NCBI GenBank assembly: GCA_964596775.1
Contig: CAZQVN010000006.1
Coordinates: 62,001-126,000, forward strand
Direction of reading: 5' to 3'
From: CAZQVN01 sp964596775
Lineage (GTDB): Bacteria > Eisenbacteria > RBG-16-71-46 > JABDJR01 > JAWXBZ01
DNA length: 64,000 nucleotides
In this document: one piece after another, positions 7,672 through 17,245 of the stretch
Position numbering within the stretch: the first letter of the stretch is position 1
Layout: the number at the start of each line of letters is the position of its first letter
Position numbers and translations under genes: made by a program
The notes under the pieces: generated by a model
Told to the model about the DNA's origin: nothing
Databases searched by the model: none
Seen by the model: only the letters and a program-made list of their open reading frames with translations

Positions 7672-7949
7672 ACGAACGGCATTCGAACGAGGGCGGCGAC
7701 GGGCCGGACGATCACCTGGACGAGCAGGAACTGTCCGCACTGCGTCAGGCCCTCGGGTCGCCCAGCCCGGAGAAGATTCGGGGCGCCCTGGACGAAGTGG
7801 CCTTTCAGGTGGCCATGGAGGATCTCACCCTTTTGATCATCGAAGGCCTGACGGAAACCGCCCGCACGCTGATCGACGCCGTGACGGGACTTGGAAGCGA
7901 CAGCGACATCGGCGACCGCGACGTGCCGCCGGGGAGGGAAGAGTCATGA
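7668..7949 (+). CDS. Small acidic helical protein between sigma factor and channel genes
   Basis: A 93-residue protein, highly charged at the N-terminus (many Asp/Glu/Gly) with a predicted helical core around LDEQELSALRQALG and VAFQVAMEDLTLLIIEGLTETARTLIDAV. No membrane segment, cysteine pair or zinc-binding motif (HxxxCxxC) typical of ZAS anti-sigma factors is present. Both ends overlap the neighbouring genes by four bases (ATGA), so it is almost certainly translated with them. I do not recognise a family. Position directly after a sigma factor makes a regulatory role, for instance a soluble anti-sigma partner, a reasonable guess but no more. Confidence 0.6.
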   Translation: MNERHSNEGGDGPDDHLDEQELSALRQALGSPSPEKIRGALDEVAFQVAMEDLTLLIIEGLTETARTLIDAVTGLGSDSDIGDRDVPPGREES

Positions 7950-8794
7950 ACGAGTGGAAGACGGTCTTCGAAGAGGCCCTTTCGGCGCTGGGTTCGCAGT
8001 CGGCCGCGCTGGCCCCGAAGCTCCTCATATCGGTGATGATTCTGGCGTTCGGCCTGGCCATTTCGTACGTGGCCCAGTTTGTCGTGCGCAACATTCTCAA
8101 GAAGTCGGGCATCGACCGCTTCATGGACCGGACCGGCCTCGGCCGCATGTTCGAGCGCATGGGTTACGAATACCCGATCTCCCACCTGTCCGGCTTCTTC
8201 ACGTTCTGGGCGGTGCTCGCGCTGTTCCTGCTGACCAGCGCGGACTCGCTCGGGCTTCCGGGCGTCTCGTCCACCATCGGCGGCATCATCGCCCTCCTGC
8301 CCACGGTGGCCCTGGCCATGCTCGTCCTCATTTTCGGCCTCGCGATAGGCCGTACCGCGCAGCGCACCATCGAGGGCGTCGCGGAACGCTCGCGTCTCAA
8401 GGCGGCGCGTCCGGTGGGTCTGGCCGCGTACTATCTCGTGGCCGCGGTCAGCCTGGTCATCGCCCTGACGCGGCTCGGGTTCGATTTCACGAGCGTCACC
8501 GCGGTCGTCGTGGTGATCCTGGCCACGGTAGGCGCCGGGCTGGCCATGACGCTCGCCATGGGGGCCCGCGACGTGGCGCGCAACACCATCACCGGCATCT
8601 ACACCCGCCGCGAAATCCGGACCGGGGACAGGATACGCATCGGCGGGTTCGAGGGAACGGTCCGGAAGTCCGGGCAGGTTTCGATTACGGTCGAGAATGG
8701 ATCCTCAACGTACCTGATCCCTCACGATCTCTGCCTCAGTTCGGTCGTGGAAATCACCGGCAGGGGTGCCGACGGGCCCTCCGAGGACCGCTGA
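7946..8794 (+). CDS. MscS-like small-conductance mechanosensitive channel
   Basis: A 282-residue inner-membrane protein with about five hydrophobic segments: LLISVMILAFGLAISYVAQ, FFTFWAVLALFLLTSA, LLPTVALAMLVLIFGLAIG, YYLVAAVSLVIALT and VTAVVVVILATVGAGLAMTLAMG. The last is the pore helix, followed by the MscS-type cytoplasmic beta-domain DRIRIGGFEGTVRKSGQ and TYLIPHDLCLSSVVEI. Conserved residue patterns (Gly/Ala-rich pore helix, TGIY...GDRI.I) match the mechanosensitive ion channel family. It closes a four-gene overlapping set and starts by ATGA overlap with the 93-aa gene. Linking a sigma factor and a channel in one transcript suggests a response to osmotic or envelope stress. Confidence 0.8.
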   Translation: MNEWKTVFEEALSALGSQSAALAPKLLISVMILAFGLAISYVAQFVVRNILKKSGIDRFMDRTGLGRMFERMGYEYPISHLSGFFTFWAVLALFLLTSADSLGLPGVSSTIGGIIALLPTVALAMLVLIFGLAIGRTAQRTIEGVAERSRLKAARPVGLAAYYLVAAVSLVIALTRLGFDFTSVTAVVVVILATVGAGLAMTLAMGARDVARNTITGIYTRREIRTGDRIRIGGFEGTVRKSGQVSITVENGSSTYLIPHDLCLSSVVEITGRGADGPSEDR

Positions 8795-8848
8795 ATTCAA
8801 GGCATCGGCAACATTCAGCGGGATACCGGAAACGCCAGGGCGCCCCAC

Positions 8849-8877
8849 TTGACGCATAAGCCATTAAATGATATAAG
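8849..8877 (+). promoter_or_regulatory. Good sigma-70 promoter of the DUF948-YtxH genes
   Basis: TTGACG (8849-8854) and TATAAG (8872-8877) with an exact 17-base, AT-rich spacer. Transcription from about 8884 gives a leader near 150 bases before the ATG at 9038. Confidence 0.6.
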
Positions 8878-9037
8878 GTTAGTAACGAGCCTGCCTTGTC
8901 CGTGACAATCTCTGTACATCCGGAGTCTACAGGTATAGCGTGTATTGAGATTCGGGCCCGAGGCACCGCCTCGCCCTCGGTCAAGATTCTGCCCCCGGGA
9001 GGGGGATCGACCGCACCCGCTCATGCAAGGAAGACTG

Positions 9038-9373
9038 ATGACCCTGACAGAATTCTGCCTTCTGGCAATGACCCTGTTCATGGCCATGATCACCGTGGCC
9101 CTGGTCTTCGTCGTGGCGCGCCTTCTGCCGATGCTCGCCAGCCTGGAGACCCTGGTCAAGGACGCCACCGAAACAACCCGGCAGGTCAACGGAATGACCG
9201 CGGAACTGACGCACGTCGTCCAGGACCTGCGACAGACGCAGTCACGTGTCAACGGACTCGCGTCCGTTGTTCTCAACCAGGTCGAACCGCCGATTCATCA
9301 GGCGGCTGCCGTCATTTCGGGTGTGCGTGCAGGCCTGGGCGCATTGATCAAGCCTCGAAAACAGCATCAGTAA
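9038..9373 (+). CDS. DUF948-like membrane-anchored protein
   Basis: A 111-residue protein with one N-terminal membrane segment (LLAMTLFMAMITVALVFVVARLL, about residues 8-30) and then an amphipathic, coiled-coil-like stretch with regularly spaced Leu/Val (LETLVKDATETTRQVNGMTAELTHVV and following). This is the pattern of DUF948 proteins, small membrane-tethered coiled coils often found beside YtxH proteins, as here (22 bases separate the two). The start at 9038 was chosen because AAGGAA precedes it; an in-frame ATG at 9023 is possible. Role likely structural or stress-linked; unknown in detail. Confidence 0.65.
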   Translation: MTLTEFCLLAMTLFMAMITVALVFVVARLLPMLASLETLVKDATETTRQVNGMTAELTHVVQDLRQTQSRVNGLASVVLNQVEPPIHQAAAVISGVRAGLGALIKPRKQHQ

Positions 9374-9395
9374 ACATAAAACAAGGAGGAATGAA

Positions 9396-9659
9396 ATGAG
9401 TGACAACAGAGTCGCGGATGTGATGATTGCGTTTGGAGCTGGGCTCCTGGCCGGTGTCGCGGCCGGCATTCTTCTCGCGCCGAACTCGGGCGACGAGACC
9501 CGCAAGCAGATCGGTGAACTGGCCGGCCGGCTCGGCGAAAGGACCCGGGAAGAAGCGGACAAGGCGAAGAGCTTTGTTGCGGACCAGGCCAAGCGCGTGG
9601 AGCACGCCTTCGAGGAAGGCAAGCAAGCCTACAAGAGCGGTTCCGCGAATCAGTCCTGA
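9396..9659 (+). CDS. YtxH-domain protein
   Basis: An 87-residue protein with an N-terminal glycine-rich hydrophobic segment (MIAFGAGLLAGVAAGILLAPNSGDETR, residues 10-36) and a charged helical remainder (QIGELAGRLGERTREEADKAKSFV). The LLAP.SG.ETR junction is diagnostic of the YtxH family (related to gas-vesicle protein GvpP), generally induced by general stress. AAGGAGG lies before the ATG. It pairs with the DUF948-like gene and both probably share the promoter at 8849-8877. Confidence 0.8.
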   Translation: MSDNRVADVMIAFGAGLLAGVAAGILLAPNSGDETRKQIGELAGRLGERTREEADKAKSFVADQAKRVEHAFEEGKQAYKSGSANQS

Positions 9660-9815
9660 ACGCAACGCGAACAGGTGGGCTCACTCACGGGCGCTCCGGC
9701 CTTGAGCCTCCGGGACAGGCAGGCGCGGGACGATTGATTCACCGGCTGACCCCGGCGCCGCTTTCCCGTCATTCAGAGGATCATTGAGCCGGCACCTGGC
9801 CGGGCAAACGATGGG

Positions 9816-9851
9816 TTCGACACTCTTCACGAAAACCGAAAGAGTGTCGAA
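9816..9851 (+). promoter_or_regulatory. 12-bp perfect inverted repeat in the leader of the next gene
   Basis: Arms 9816-9827 and 9840-9851 are perfectly complementary and enclose a 12-base A-rich loop; the right arm ends 24 bases before the TTG start at 9876. No T run follows on either strand, so it is not a standard terminator. It could be an RNA leader hairpin or a two-fold operator. Confidence 0.45.
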
Positions 9852-9875
9852 CGATCGCAACGAGGAGGCCCCCGT

Positions 9876-10460
9876 TTGAGTACGACAATACCCGGATCCG
9901 GCAAGGCCGGAGGCGGTTTTTCGAGAATCCTGATCATTTTCCTGCTTCTTGCCGGCGCGGCCCTGTTTTTCTGGAAGACATGGGCGGTGGGCAATCTGGA
10001 GCGACAACTCGTCGTTCAGCGGGAAACCCTGATCGACCTGTCGGCACGCGCCCTCACGGACCAGGCCGACGAAATGCTGAGGCTGGCCGCCGTTCCCATG
10101 GGATGGGCGGTCCGGTCGGAACTTCTCAAGGGAAACCTCGAGCAGATCGACGACTATTTCCGTCGCTATGTGCGCGAGGCCAACATCACGGGCGTGGTCC
10201 TTGTCGACGATCGCGATTCGATACTCGTCGCGACCGACAAGAAACTGGAAGGAACGCCCGGGTCCGCGGCATTCCCGGCGGATCTGCTGGCCATATCGCA
10301 AACGACCACGGATACGACTTCCGCGGGTGTCGTGCGAACCGCGGTCCCCATCATGGGCTTCGACAGCAGGATGGGCACGCTCGTCTTCACATACTCGACC
10401 GCCGGAATCGATGCGCGCGTCAAGGAACTTCAGGCTCCGTCCGCGAAACAGCCGGACTGA
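9876..10460 (+). CDS. Membrane-anchored periplasmic sensor-like protein
   Basis: A 194-residue protein with one N-terminal membrane segment (ILIIFLLLAGAALFFWKTWAV, about residues 18-38) followed by a periplasmic region. The layout of that region, with a helix of about 60 residues then a PAS/Cache-like sheet (FRRYVREANITGVVLVDDRDSILVATD... VVRTAVPIMGFDSRMGTLVFTY), resembles the extracellular sensor halves of histidine kinases and chemoreceptors, but no signalling domain follows. The start is TTG at 9876 with GAGGAGG upstream. It could be a free-standing ligand-binding subunit; it precedes the outer-membrane protein genes. Confidence 0.55.
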   Translation: MSTTIPGSGKAGGGFSRILIIFLLLAGAALFFWKTWAVGNLERQLVVQRETLIDLSARALTDQADEMLRLAAVPMGWAVRSELLKGNLEQIDDYFRRYVREANITGVVLVDDRDSILVATDKKLEGTPGSAAFPADLLAISQTTTDTTSAGVVRTAVPIMGFDSRMGTLVFTYSTAGIDARVKELQAPSAKQPD

Positions 10461-10604
10461 CCTTTCATCATAAAACCGAATCCGAAAGTGAATAAGGGAG
10501 TCATACGCACGGGCCGGACCGGCCCGGGGGCAAAGGGGCGAAAATTGAATACTCGATTCGAAGCACACAATGAGGACGGAACGAAACCAGGGAGGAATTC
10601 TGCC

Positions 10605-12992
10605 GTGATTCACCATCGAACCACTTTTAACCGCATCCGCCTGAGGCGCATTCTGGCGGGGCTCGCCGTGCTGGCTGCGGTTGCGTCCGCCCCGACGGCG
10701 GCGCTGGCCCAGGTCGACGGAATGAGCTATACGCTGACGCCGACCTACAATGCGATTCGCTGGGACAAGGATCTCGGCCTCGACGACACCGAACTCTACG
10801 GCGCCAAGTTCGCGCTCAACTTCGGCAAGTACATCGCTCTTCAGAGTTACTACCTGGCCCGCAACGACGTGAGGACCGACTTCTCGACGCTTTCCCTGCG
10901 CGACCTGAACGGCGACCCGTTGATGGATCAGAAGCTCAACATCGCCAACTACGGAGCCGACGTGGTCCTGAATCTCGGCGACGGCAACATCGTGCCGTTC
11001 CTCAAGGGCGGCGGCGGCATCATCCGCTTCGACCCGGAGAACGGGAACAAGGTCAGCCAGATCAACGCCAAGGCCGGCGGCGGATTCCGGTTCGGCGTCT
11101 CCCGGCTGCAGGCCGAGGTGTACGTCGAGGATTCGGCATTCCGCATCAACCGCTACGACCTGGCCTCCGGCGAAAAGGCGCTGTATCCCGAAGACCCGGA
11201 CGCGGACAAGATCAAGCACAATCTCTCCGCGGGAGTCGGTGTCAACTTTCTGCTCGGCGGTTATCGCGGCGACGCCCTCAGCGAATCCGACCAGGCGGTT
11301 GCCGAGCGTTTCCGCAGCGGACTGTCCGGTCTCTCCATCCCCTTCGAACCCTTCGTGGGACGGCTGGACTGGAACGACAAGACGGGCACCGACAACCAGG
11401 AGCTCTTCGGCGCGCGCACCGGCCTTGATTTCGGGCGCTTCTTCGGCCTGCGCGGCTACTACTGGCGCGGCGTGAACGGCGATTTCAACAAGACCCAGCC
11501 GATCGAGTCGTTCGGCGGCGAAGCCCAGTTCAACCTGAGCTCGGGCAAGGGTGTCGTTCCCTACCTGGTCGGCGGCATCGGCCAGATCAACTACACCGAA
11601 AACGGCGACGGCAAGAACGAGGAGACCGCCGCGCTGAAGGACAAGACGGCCCTGATTCTCGGCGGCGGACTGTCCTTCCGGCTCGGCGACCGCCTCAGGC
11701 TGAACGCCGCGGCCCGCGATTACATCATGTCCATGGACGCGCTCGAGGACATCGCCACCACCGACAACCTGCAGTCCAACTGGCTGTTCAGCGCCAGCCT
11801 CGGATTCAACCTGTTCGGTCACGGACCGGACGGACAGAAGGGATTCTTTGCCAAGGGTGAGCCGCCGGCTCCCCCGGCTCCGACTCCCGTCTCCGCGCCG
11901 GCCACGCCCGAGCCCGCGGCTCCGGCGGCCAAGCCGGCGGCCCCGGCGGCGCCCACGGCGGGAGCCACGACGCCTCCCGCGGCCACGCCGGCACCTGCGC
12001 CCGCGGCACCGGCCAAGATGGCCAAGCCCGGCGTTCCCGGCTCGACCAGCACGGAAACGGTCACCCCCGGCGTCATTCCGCCGGTCCGCAACTACGCGGG
12101 CGACCGCATCATCGCCATTCCCGTTCCGGTCGAAGGCGAGATCTACATCCGCTACGGCCAGCCGGGCGGCGTGAACATCAACTCGAAGAACCAGAGTTCC
12201 AACCAGCCGGCCGCGTCCGACAAGAAGGACGCCAAGGATACCGGCGAGAAGAAGGACGCAAAGAAGAACGACGACCAGTCGCAGCTCCTCGATCCCGAGG
12301 AGCTGCGCTCGATCATTCGTGAGGAACTGGCCCAGAGTGAGGCCGCCGATTTCGGCGGCCTCACGTCCGAGCAGCAGATGGAGCTGCTCGAGCGTCGCCT
12401 GGACGAGCGGCTCGAGGCCCGGGTCAACCAGCGCGTCAACGAGCGACTGGCGGCGGCCGGAGCGGCCGGATCCGAATCCCCGTCGACGATCATCGTCAGC
12501 GGAAGCGGCGACAAGCCGGAAACGATCAAGGTCGACGCGGACGGAAACGTCGAGACGATCGATTCCGGAAGCAACTACAAGTGGTCCTTTCGCGGTTACC
12601 GCTTCTTCTCCGGGGTCGGCATCGACGATCCGGAGCAGTTCGTGCTCGGCACCCGGATCAACCTCGGACCGCTGACGGAAAACTCGAAGTTCCATCTCGT
12701 CCCCGAGCTTTCCTTCGGTTTCGGCAGCGACCTCACGTCGACGATGATCGCCGCGAACCTTCAGTGGGACTTCAAGACGGTGTCCGAAAAGGGCGACTGG
12801 AGCCCCTACATTTCCACCGGACCGGCGTGGCTCAACTTCAGCGGCGACGAGGGCGACGGCAGCGATCTCTACCTGAACGCGGCTTACGGCCTCACCTACG
12901 ATCTCGGGCGGTTCACCGGGTTTGCCGAGCACCAGGGGATCGGATTCTTCGATCACAACCGGATCCTGGCCGGCCTCAAGTTCAAGCTCTAG
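10605..12992 (+). CDS. Large outer-membrane protein with repeated beta-barrel-like domains and an Ala/Pro linker
   Basis: A 795-residue exported protein. GTG at 10605 is chosen because GGAGG precedes it and a signal peptide follows (LRRILAGLAVLAAVASAPTAALAQ). Two similar regions of alternating beta strands (about residues 35-225 and 240-410; compare LYGAKFALNFGKYIALQSYYLAR with LFGARTGLDFGRFFGLRGYYWR) look like OmpA/opacity-type barrels. An Ala/Pro-rich linker (about 425-480) leads to a YIRYGQPGGV segment near 514-523, a charged coiled coil (EELRSIIREELAQ, ERRLDERLEARVNQRV) and a third barrel-like region at the end (FHLVPELSFGFGSDL to ILAGLKFKL). Probably a cell-envelope scaffold or porin. 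The next gene repeats the YRYG segment. Confidence 0.65.
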   Translation: MIHHRTTFNRIRLRRILAGLAVLAAVASAPTAALAQVDGMSYTLTPTYNAIRWDKDLGLDDTELYGAKFALNFGKYIALQSYYLARNDVRTDFSTLSLRDLNGDPLMDQKLNIANYGADVVLNLGDGNIVPFLKGGGGIIRFDPENGNKVSQINAKAGGGFRFGVSRLQAEVYVEDSAFRINRYDLASGEKALYPEDPDADKIKHNLSAGVGVNFLLGGYRGDALSESDQAVAERFRSGLSGLSIPFEPFVGRLDWNDKTGTDNQELFGARTGLDFGRFFGLRGYYWRGVNGDFNKTQPIESFGGEAQFNLSSGKGVVPYLVGGIGQINYTENGDGKNEETAALKDKTALILGGGLSFRLGDRLRLNAAARDYIMSMDALEDIATTDNLQSNWLFSASLGFNLFGHGPDGQKGFFAKGEPPAPPAPTPVSAPATPEPAAPAAKPAAPAAPTAGATTPPAATPAPAPAAPAKMAKPGVPGSTSTETVTPGVIPPVRNYAGDRIIAIPVPVEGEIYIRYGQPGGVNINSKNQSSNQPAASDKKDAKDTGEKKDAKKNDDQSQLLDPEELRSIIREELAQSEAADFGGLTSEQQMELLERRLDERLEARVNQRVNERLAAAGAAGSESPSTIIVSGSGDKPETIKVDADGNVETIDSGSNYKWSFRGYRFFSGVGIDDPEQFVLGTRINLGPLTENSKFHLVPELSFGFGSDLTSTMIAANLQWDFKTVSEKGDWSPYISTGPAWLNFSGDEGDGSDLYLNAAYGLTYDLGRFTGFAEHQGIGFFDHNRILAGLKFKL

Positions 12993-13015
12993 ATCTCCTC
13001 TCCACGAGGTAGCTC

Positions 13016-14023
13016 ATGACTCCGAAAAATCTGATTCCGTCGCTTCTGCTGGCCGGGTGCCTGCTGGTTCCGGGCAGCGCCATGGCGGACACCGCCGCCA
13101 TGGCGGACACCGCCGCCGGCGCGGACACATGGACCGCGGTGCCCCTGCCGGACGGCACGCTGATGTACGTCCGCTACGGGGAACCGGGAGGCGTCCGGAT
13201 TCAGAGCGGCTCGGCGGATACCGATTCGGCCCGGTCGGCGACCGACGCGGAAACCGCGGCGGCTTCGTCCGCGGCTGAAGCGGTCGAGGCTTTCGGATCG
13301 GACATGACGGAGGAAAATCTCGCCCGGGTCCGCGCGGTTCTTCGGGAAGAACTGGCCAAGCTGCCGCCCGGCGCGGCGGTGCCGCGCGGATGGCTCGACC
13401 TGGCCTACGGGGAACATCTCTCCGGGAGCGGACGCAGCGTCATCGTGGATCGCGCCCCGCCTCCGGCACCTCCCAGGGTCACGGTGGTGGCTCCGCCGGC
13501 CTCCGGCGAGGGGAAGGACGGGACGCCTCCGGCGTCCGATGCCGCTCCCTCCACCGGCACGGCGGTCGTGCCTTCCGCGGAAACGCGGACTCCGCCGCCC
13601 CCGGAACGAGCCGTGGAAACGCGGATCATCCGGGAGCAGTTCCTCGAGGGCGGACTGTTCAGGACGAACCTGATTCTCTTCGAGACGAACAGGGCGGACC
13701 TGCTTCCCTATTCGCAGGACCTGTTGAAAACCATCGGCGGCGTCCTCGACGAGTTTCCGGGAGTCCGCGTCCGGGTCGAGGGGCATACGGATCACCGTGG
13801 CTCCTCCGAGCACAACCTGCTTCTCAGCCGGCGCAGGGCCGAGTCGGTCCGCGCGTTCCTGACAAGCAACACCTCTCTTGCCGCGGACCGGATCGAGGCG
13901 GTCGGTTACGGCGAGGACCAGCCGGTCACGCCGGGCGACAGCCCGACGGAGCTGGCGCTCAACCGGCGGGTCGAGTTCCGCATCCTCAACCCCGAAGTAC
14001 TGAAGAAGACGACGCAGGAGTAG
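13016..14023 (+). CDS. OmpA-family peptidoglycan-binding lipoprotein-like or periplasmic protein
   Basis: A 335-residue exported protein. The signal peptide (LIPSLLLAGCLLVPGSAMA) is followed by the YVRYGEPGGV segment at residues 51-60 shared with the preceding gene, a helical part (ENLARVRAVLREELAKL), a Pro-rich linker and a C-terminal OmpA domain at about 210-330. The OmpA domain shows the usual peptidoglycan-binding signature: FETNRADLLPYSQDLLKTI, VEGHTDHRGSSEHNLLLSRRRAESVRAFL and NRRVEFRI, including the Asp and Arg that contact diaminopimelate. It starts 23 bases after the previous stop and probably anchors or stabilises the same envelope complex. Confidence 0.8.
   Translation: MTPKNLIPSLLLAGCLLVPGSAMADTAAMADTAAGADTWTAVPLPDGTLMYVRYGEPGGVRIQSGSADTDSARSATDAETAAASSAAEAVEAFGSDMTEENLARVRAVLREELAKLPPGAAVPRGWLDLAYGEHLSGSGRSVIVDRAPPPAPPRVTVVAPPASGEGKDGTPPASDAAPSTGTAVVPSAETRTPPPPERAVETRIIREQFLEGGLFRTNLILFETNRADLLPYSQDLLKTIGGVLDEFPGVRVRVEGHTDHRGSSEHNLLLSRRRAESVRAFLTSNTSLAADRIEAVGYGEDQPVTPGDSPTELALNRRVEFRILNPEVLKKTTQE
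13082..13117 (+). repeat. Tandem 18-bp repeat at the signal-peptide cleavage site
   Basis: Two identical 18-bp units (13082-13099, 13100-13117) encode MADTAA twice, exactly where the signal peptide of the OmpA-family protein should be cut. The repeat is in frame, so copy-number change would move but not abolish the AxA cleavage site. Confidence 0.85.
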
Positions 14024-14027
14024 GTAC

Positions 14028-14240
14028 ATGAAGAATCTCAAGATCGGCATGGCGCTGTTTCTGCTGCTCCTGATCCTCACCGTCGTGATCCAGAACACCG
14101 GCGGTGTCCATCTCCGCTTTCTCGCCTGGAAAGTGCAGATGTCCCTGGTCCAGGTGATCAGCCTCACGTTCCTGGCCGGGTTCGGGTTCGGACTGCTCAC
14201 CGCCGCGATCTTCCGCGTCACCCGGAAACGCCCCCAGTAA
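14028..14240 (+). CDS. LapA-like (DUF1049) inner-membrane protein
   Basis: A 70-residue protein with two membrane segments (GMALFLLLLILTVVIQNT and LVQVISLTFLAGFGFGLLTAAI) and the LapA/DUF1049 pattern of a QNT motif at the end of the first helix and a short beta stretch between (VHLRFLAWKVQMSL). In enterobacteria LapA (YciS) helps regulate LPS assembly. The ATG follows AGGAG at good spacing and lies four bases after the OmpA-family stop codon, so it is the third gene of that operon. Confidence 0.8.
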   Translation: MKNLKIGMALFLLLLILTVVIQNTGGVHLRFLAWKVQMSLVQVISLTFLAGFGFGLLTAAIFRVTRKRPQ

Positions 14241-14430
14241 CGCTCGCTCTTCCCTGCCCCGGACGTTCGAAGGACCGCCCCTTGCTCCGGGCGCCCCGGA
14301 ATCGCTCCGGGAGCCCGCGTGGCACGGTTCCGGCTCCGCTCCCCTTGCTCTCGACTTCCCTTTGGCCCATTATTCCGGGGCTCAATTCCCCGCACAGTCC
14401 GCAATTCATTTCCGTATAGAGGAGTGTTTC

Positions 14431-16110
<1,680 letters not shown>

Positions 16111-16466
16111 TCCGGAACCTCGCGCCCGTTGCCGCCGCCGCGGATCTCGAACGGAACGCGGTACCGGACCGGGAACTCGACAGCGAAACAGGGTCAAATG
16201 GCCGGATCGGCGGAACGCAGCCGATCCGGCCAAGTTGTTGAGTGACGTAACGTTGGACGCATACAGGTGCGTCCGATGCCCCTCCTGCGCCGTACGCCGG
16301 CGCCCTCAGGCGTTCGCAACCAAGCCACAAGCCCTTGTGATGCAGCCACTTATGGCCATCCGACATACGCCCCGGCGCCGGGGCACAAGCCTTGCACTCC
16401 CGAACGGCGGGTACAGGTCCGAATCACAACGGAGAGCGTATGCCGGGAAGCAGGATACTCGTAACG
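16111..16466. other. 356-base intergenic region between ettA and the gapped lipoprotein gene
   Basis: Holds the ettA terminator hairpin and a short imperfect hairpin (GGACGC...GCGTCC, about 16254-16274). The remainder, including a GC-rich stretch around 16370-16385, shows no gene or recognisable riboswitch. Confidence 0.6.
16200..16231 (+). terminator. Hairpin terminator after ettA
   Basis: Perfect 12-bp inverted repeat (16200-16211 and 16220-16231) with an 8-base loop, followed by AAGTTGTTG. It lies about 90 bases past the ettA stop codon. Confidence 0.55.
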
Positions 16467-17245
16467 ATGAAAGCCAGGGTTCTGATCACGGCATTGCTGT
16501 CGTCCCTGGTCGTCGTCTGGGCCGGCTGCTCAGACAACGTGCGCGTTACGGGTCCGGAAGGAACTCTCTCGTCCGCACAACCTCAGCTCAACGGTGGGCA
16601 CATCGGGGGTGGCAACGGGATCAACCATGTTCCGGGCAGTGGCGGTTCCGGCAGCGGCGGTTCCGGCTCCATCGGAACGGGTTCCACATCCGGCCAGATC
16701 GTCCGGATCGNNNNNNNNNNNNNNNNNNNNNNNNNNNNNNNNNNNNNNNNNNNNNNNNNNNNNNNNNNNNNNNNNNNNNNNNNNNNNNNNNNNNNNNNNN
16801 NNNNNNNNNNTCCGGCCAGATCGTCCGGATCGAAACCATCAGCGCGGCCGAAGGCGGAACGATCAGCTTCGGCGTGTCCACGCTCTGGTTCTCCGCGGGT
16901 GCGCTGGACAAGGACACGGAAATCAAGGCCGTCGATGTCAGCGCCGTCCGCGGTTATCCGTGCGTGGAACTCTACCCGGAGGGGATCCAGTTCAAGAATC
17001 CGGTGACCCTGAAAACCAGGGTTCCGGCGGGAACCCGCCCGTCGGAGTGCCGCATGTGGTGGTGGGGCGACGACAAGTCCGGCGCCCACTCATGGATCGA
17101 CATCGGCGGTACGGTGTCCGCGGACGGCCGCTGGATCACCGTGCAGCTCGAACACTTTTCCACGTACGCGCCGGGCAAGGCGGGCTGGTGGAAGCCCGCC
17201 AATCCCTTCGACCGGCCGAACGCAGAGAGCGACCGGAGGCCATGA
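16467..17245 (+). CDS. Lipoprotein with ZU5-like domain, interrupted by an assembly gap
   Basis: The start codon at 16467 opens a lipoprotein signal (MKARVLITALLSSLVVVWAGC, lipobox WAGC) and a Gly/Ser-rich linker reaching the gap at 16711. After the gap the reading continues in another frame with LWFSAGALDKDTEI, LYPEGIQFKNPVTLKT and VQLEHFSTYA, which fit a ZU5-like beta domain, and ends at 17245. Removing the Ns and one copy of the flanking 22-bp duplication (122 bases) yields one uninterrupted 218-residue frame, so the gene is intact in the real genome. Its TGA overlaps the start of the next gene by ATGA. Function unknown; probably an outer-membrane or surface lipoprotein. Confidence 0.75.
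16711..16810. other. Assembly gap of 100 N, probably spurious
   Basis: Exactly 100 Ns. The 22 bases before the gap (16689-16710) are identical to the 22 bases after it (16811-16832), as expected when two overlapping contigs are placed side by side by a scaffolder without merging. Confidence 0.9.

Noticed and set aside
9681..12956. A 1091-residue minus-strand open frame across the outer-membrane protein gene
   Set aside because: Arg/Gly/Val-rich shadow of the plus-strand barrel gene, with no ribosome site, signal or recognisable domain.
16232..16466. Possible c-di-GMP riboswitch before the gapped lipoprotein gene
   Set aside because: Neither the GGGCAAAC nor the GGGACGCAAAG core is present; only short GC hairpins occur.
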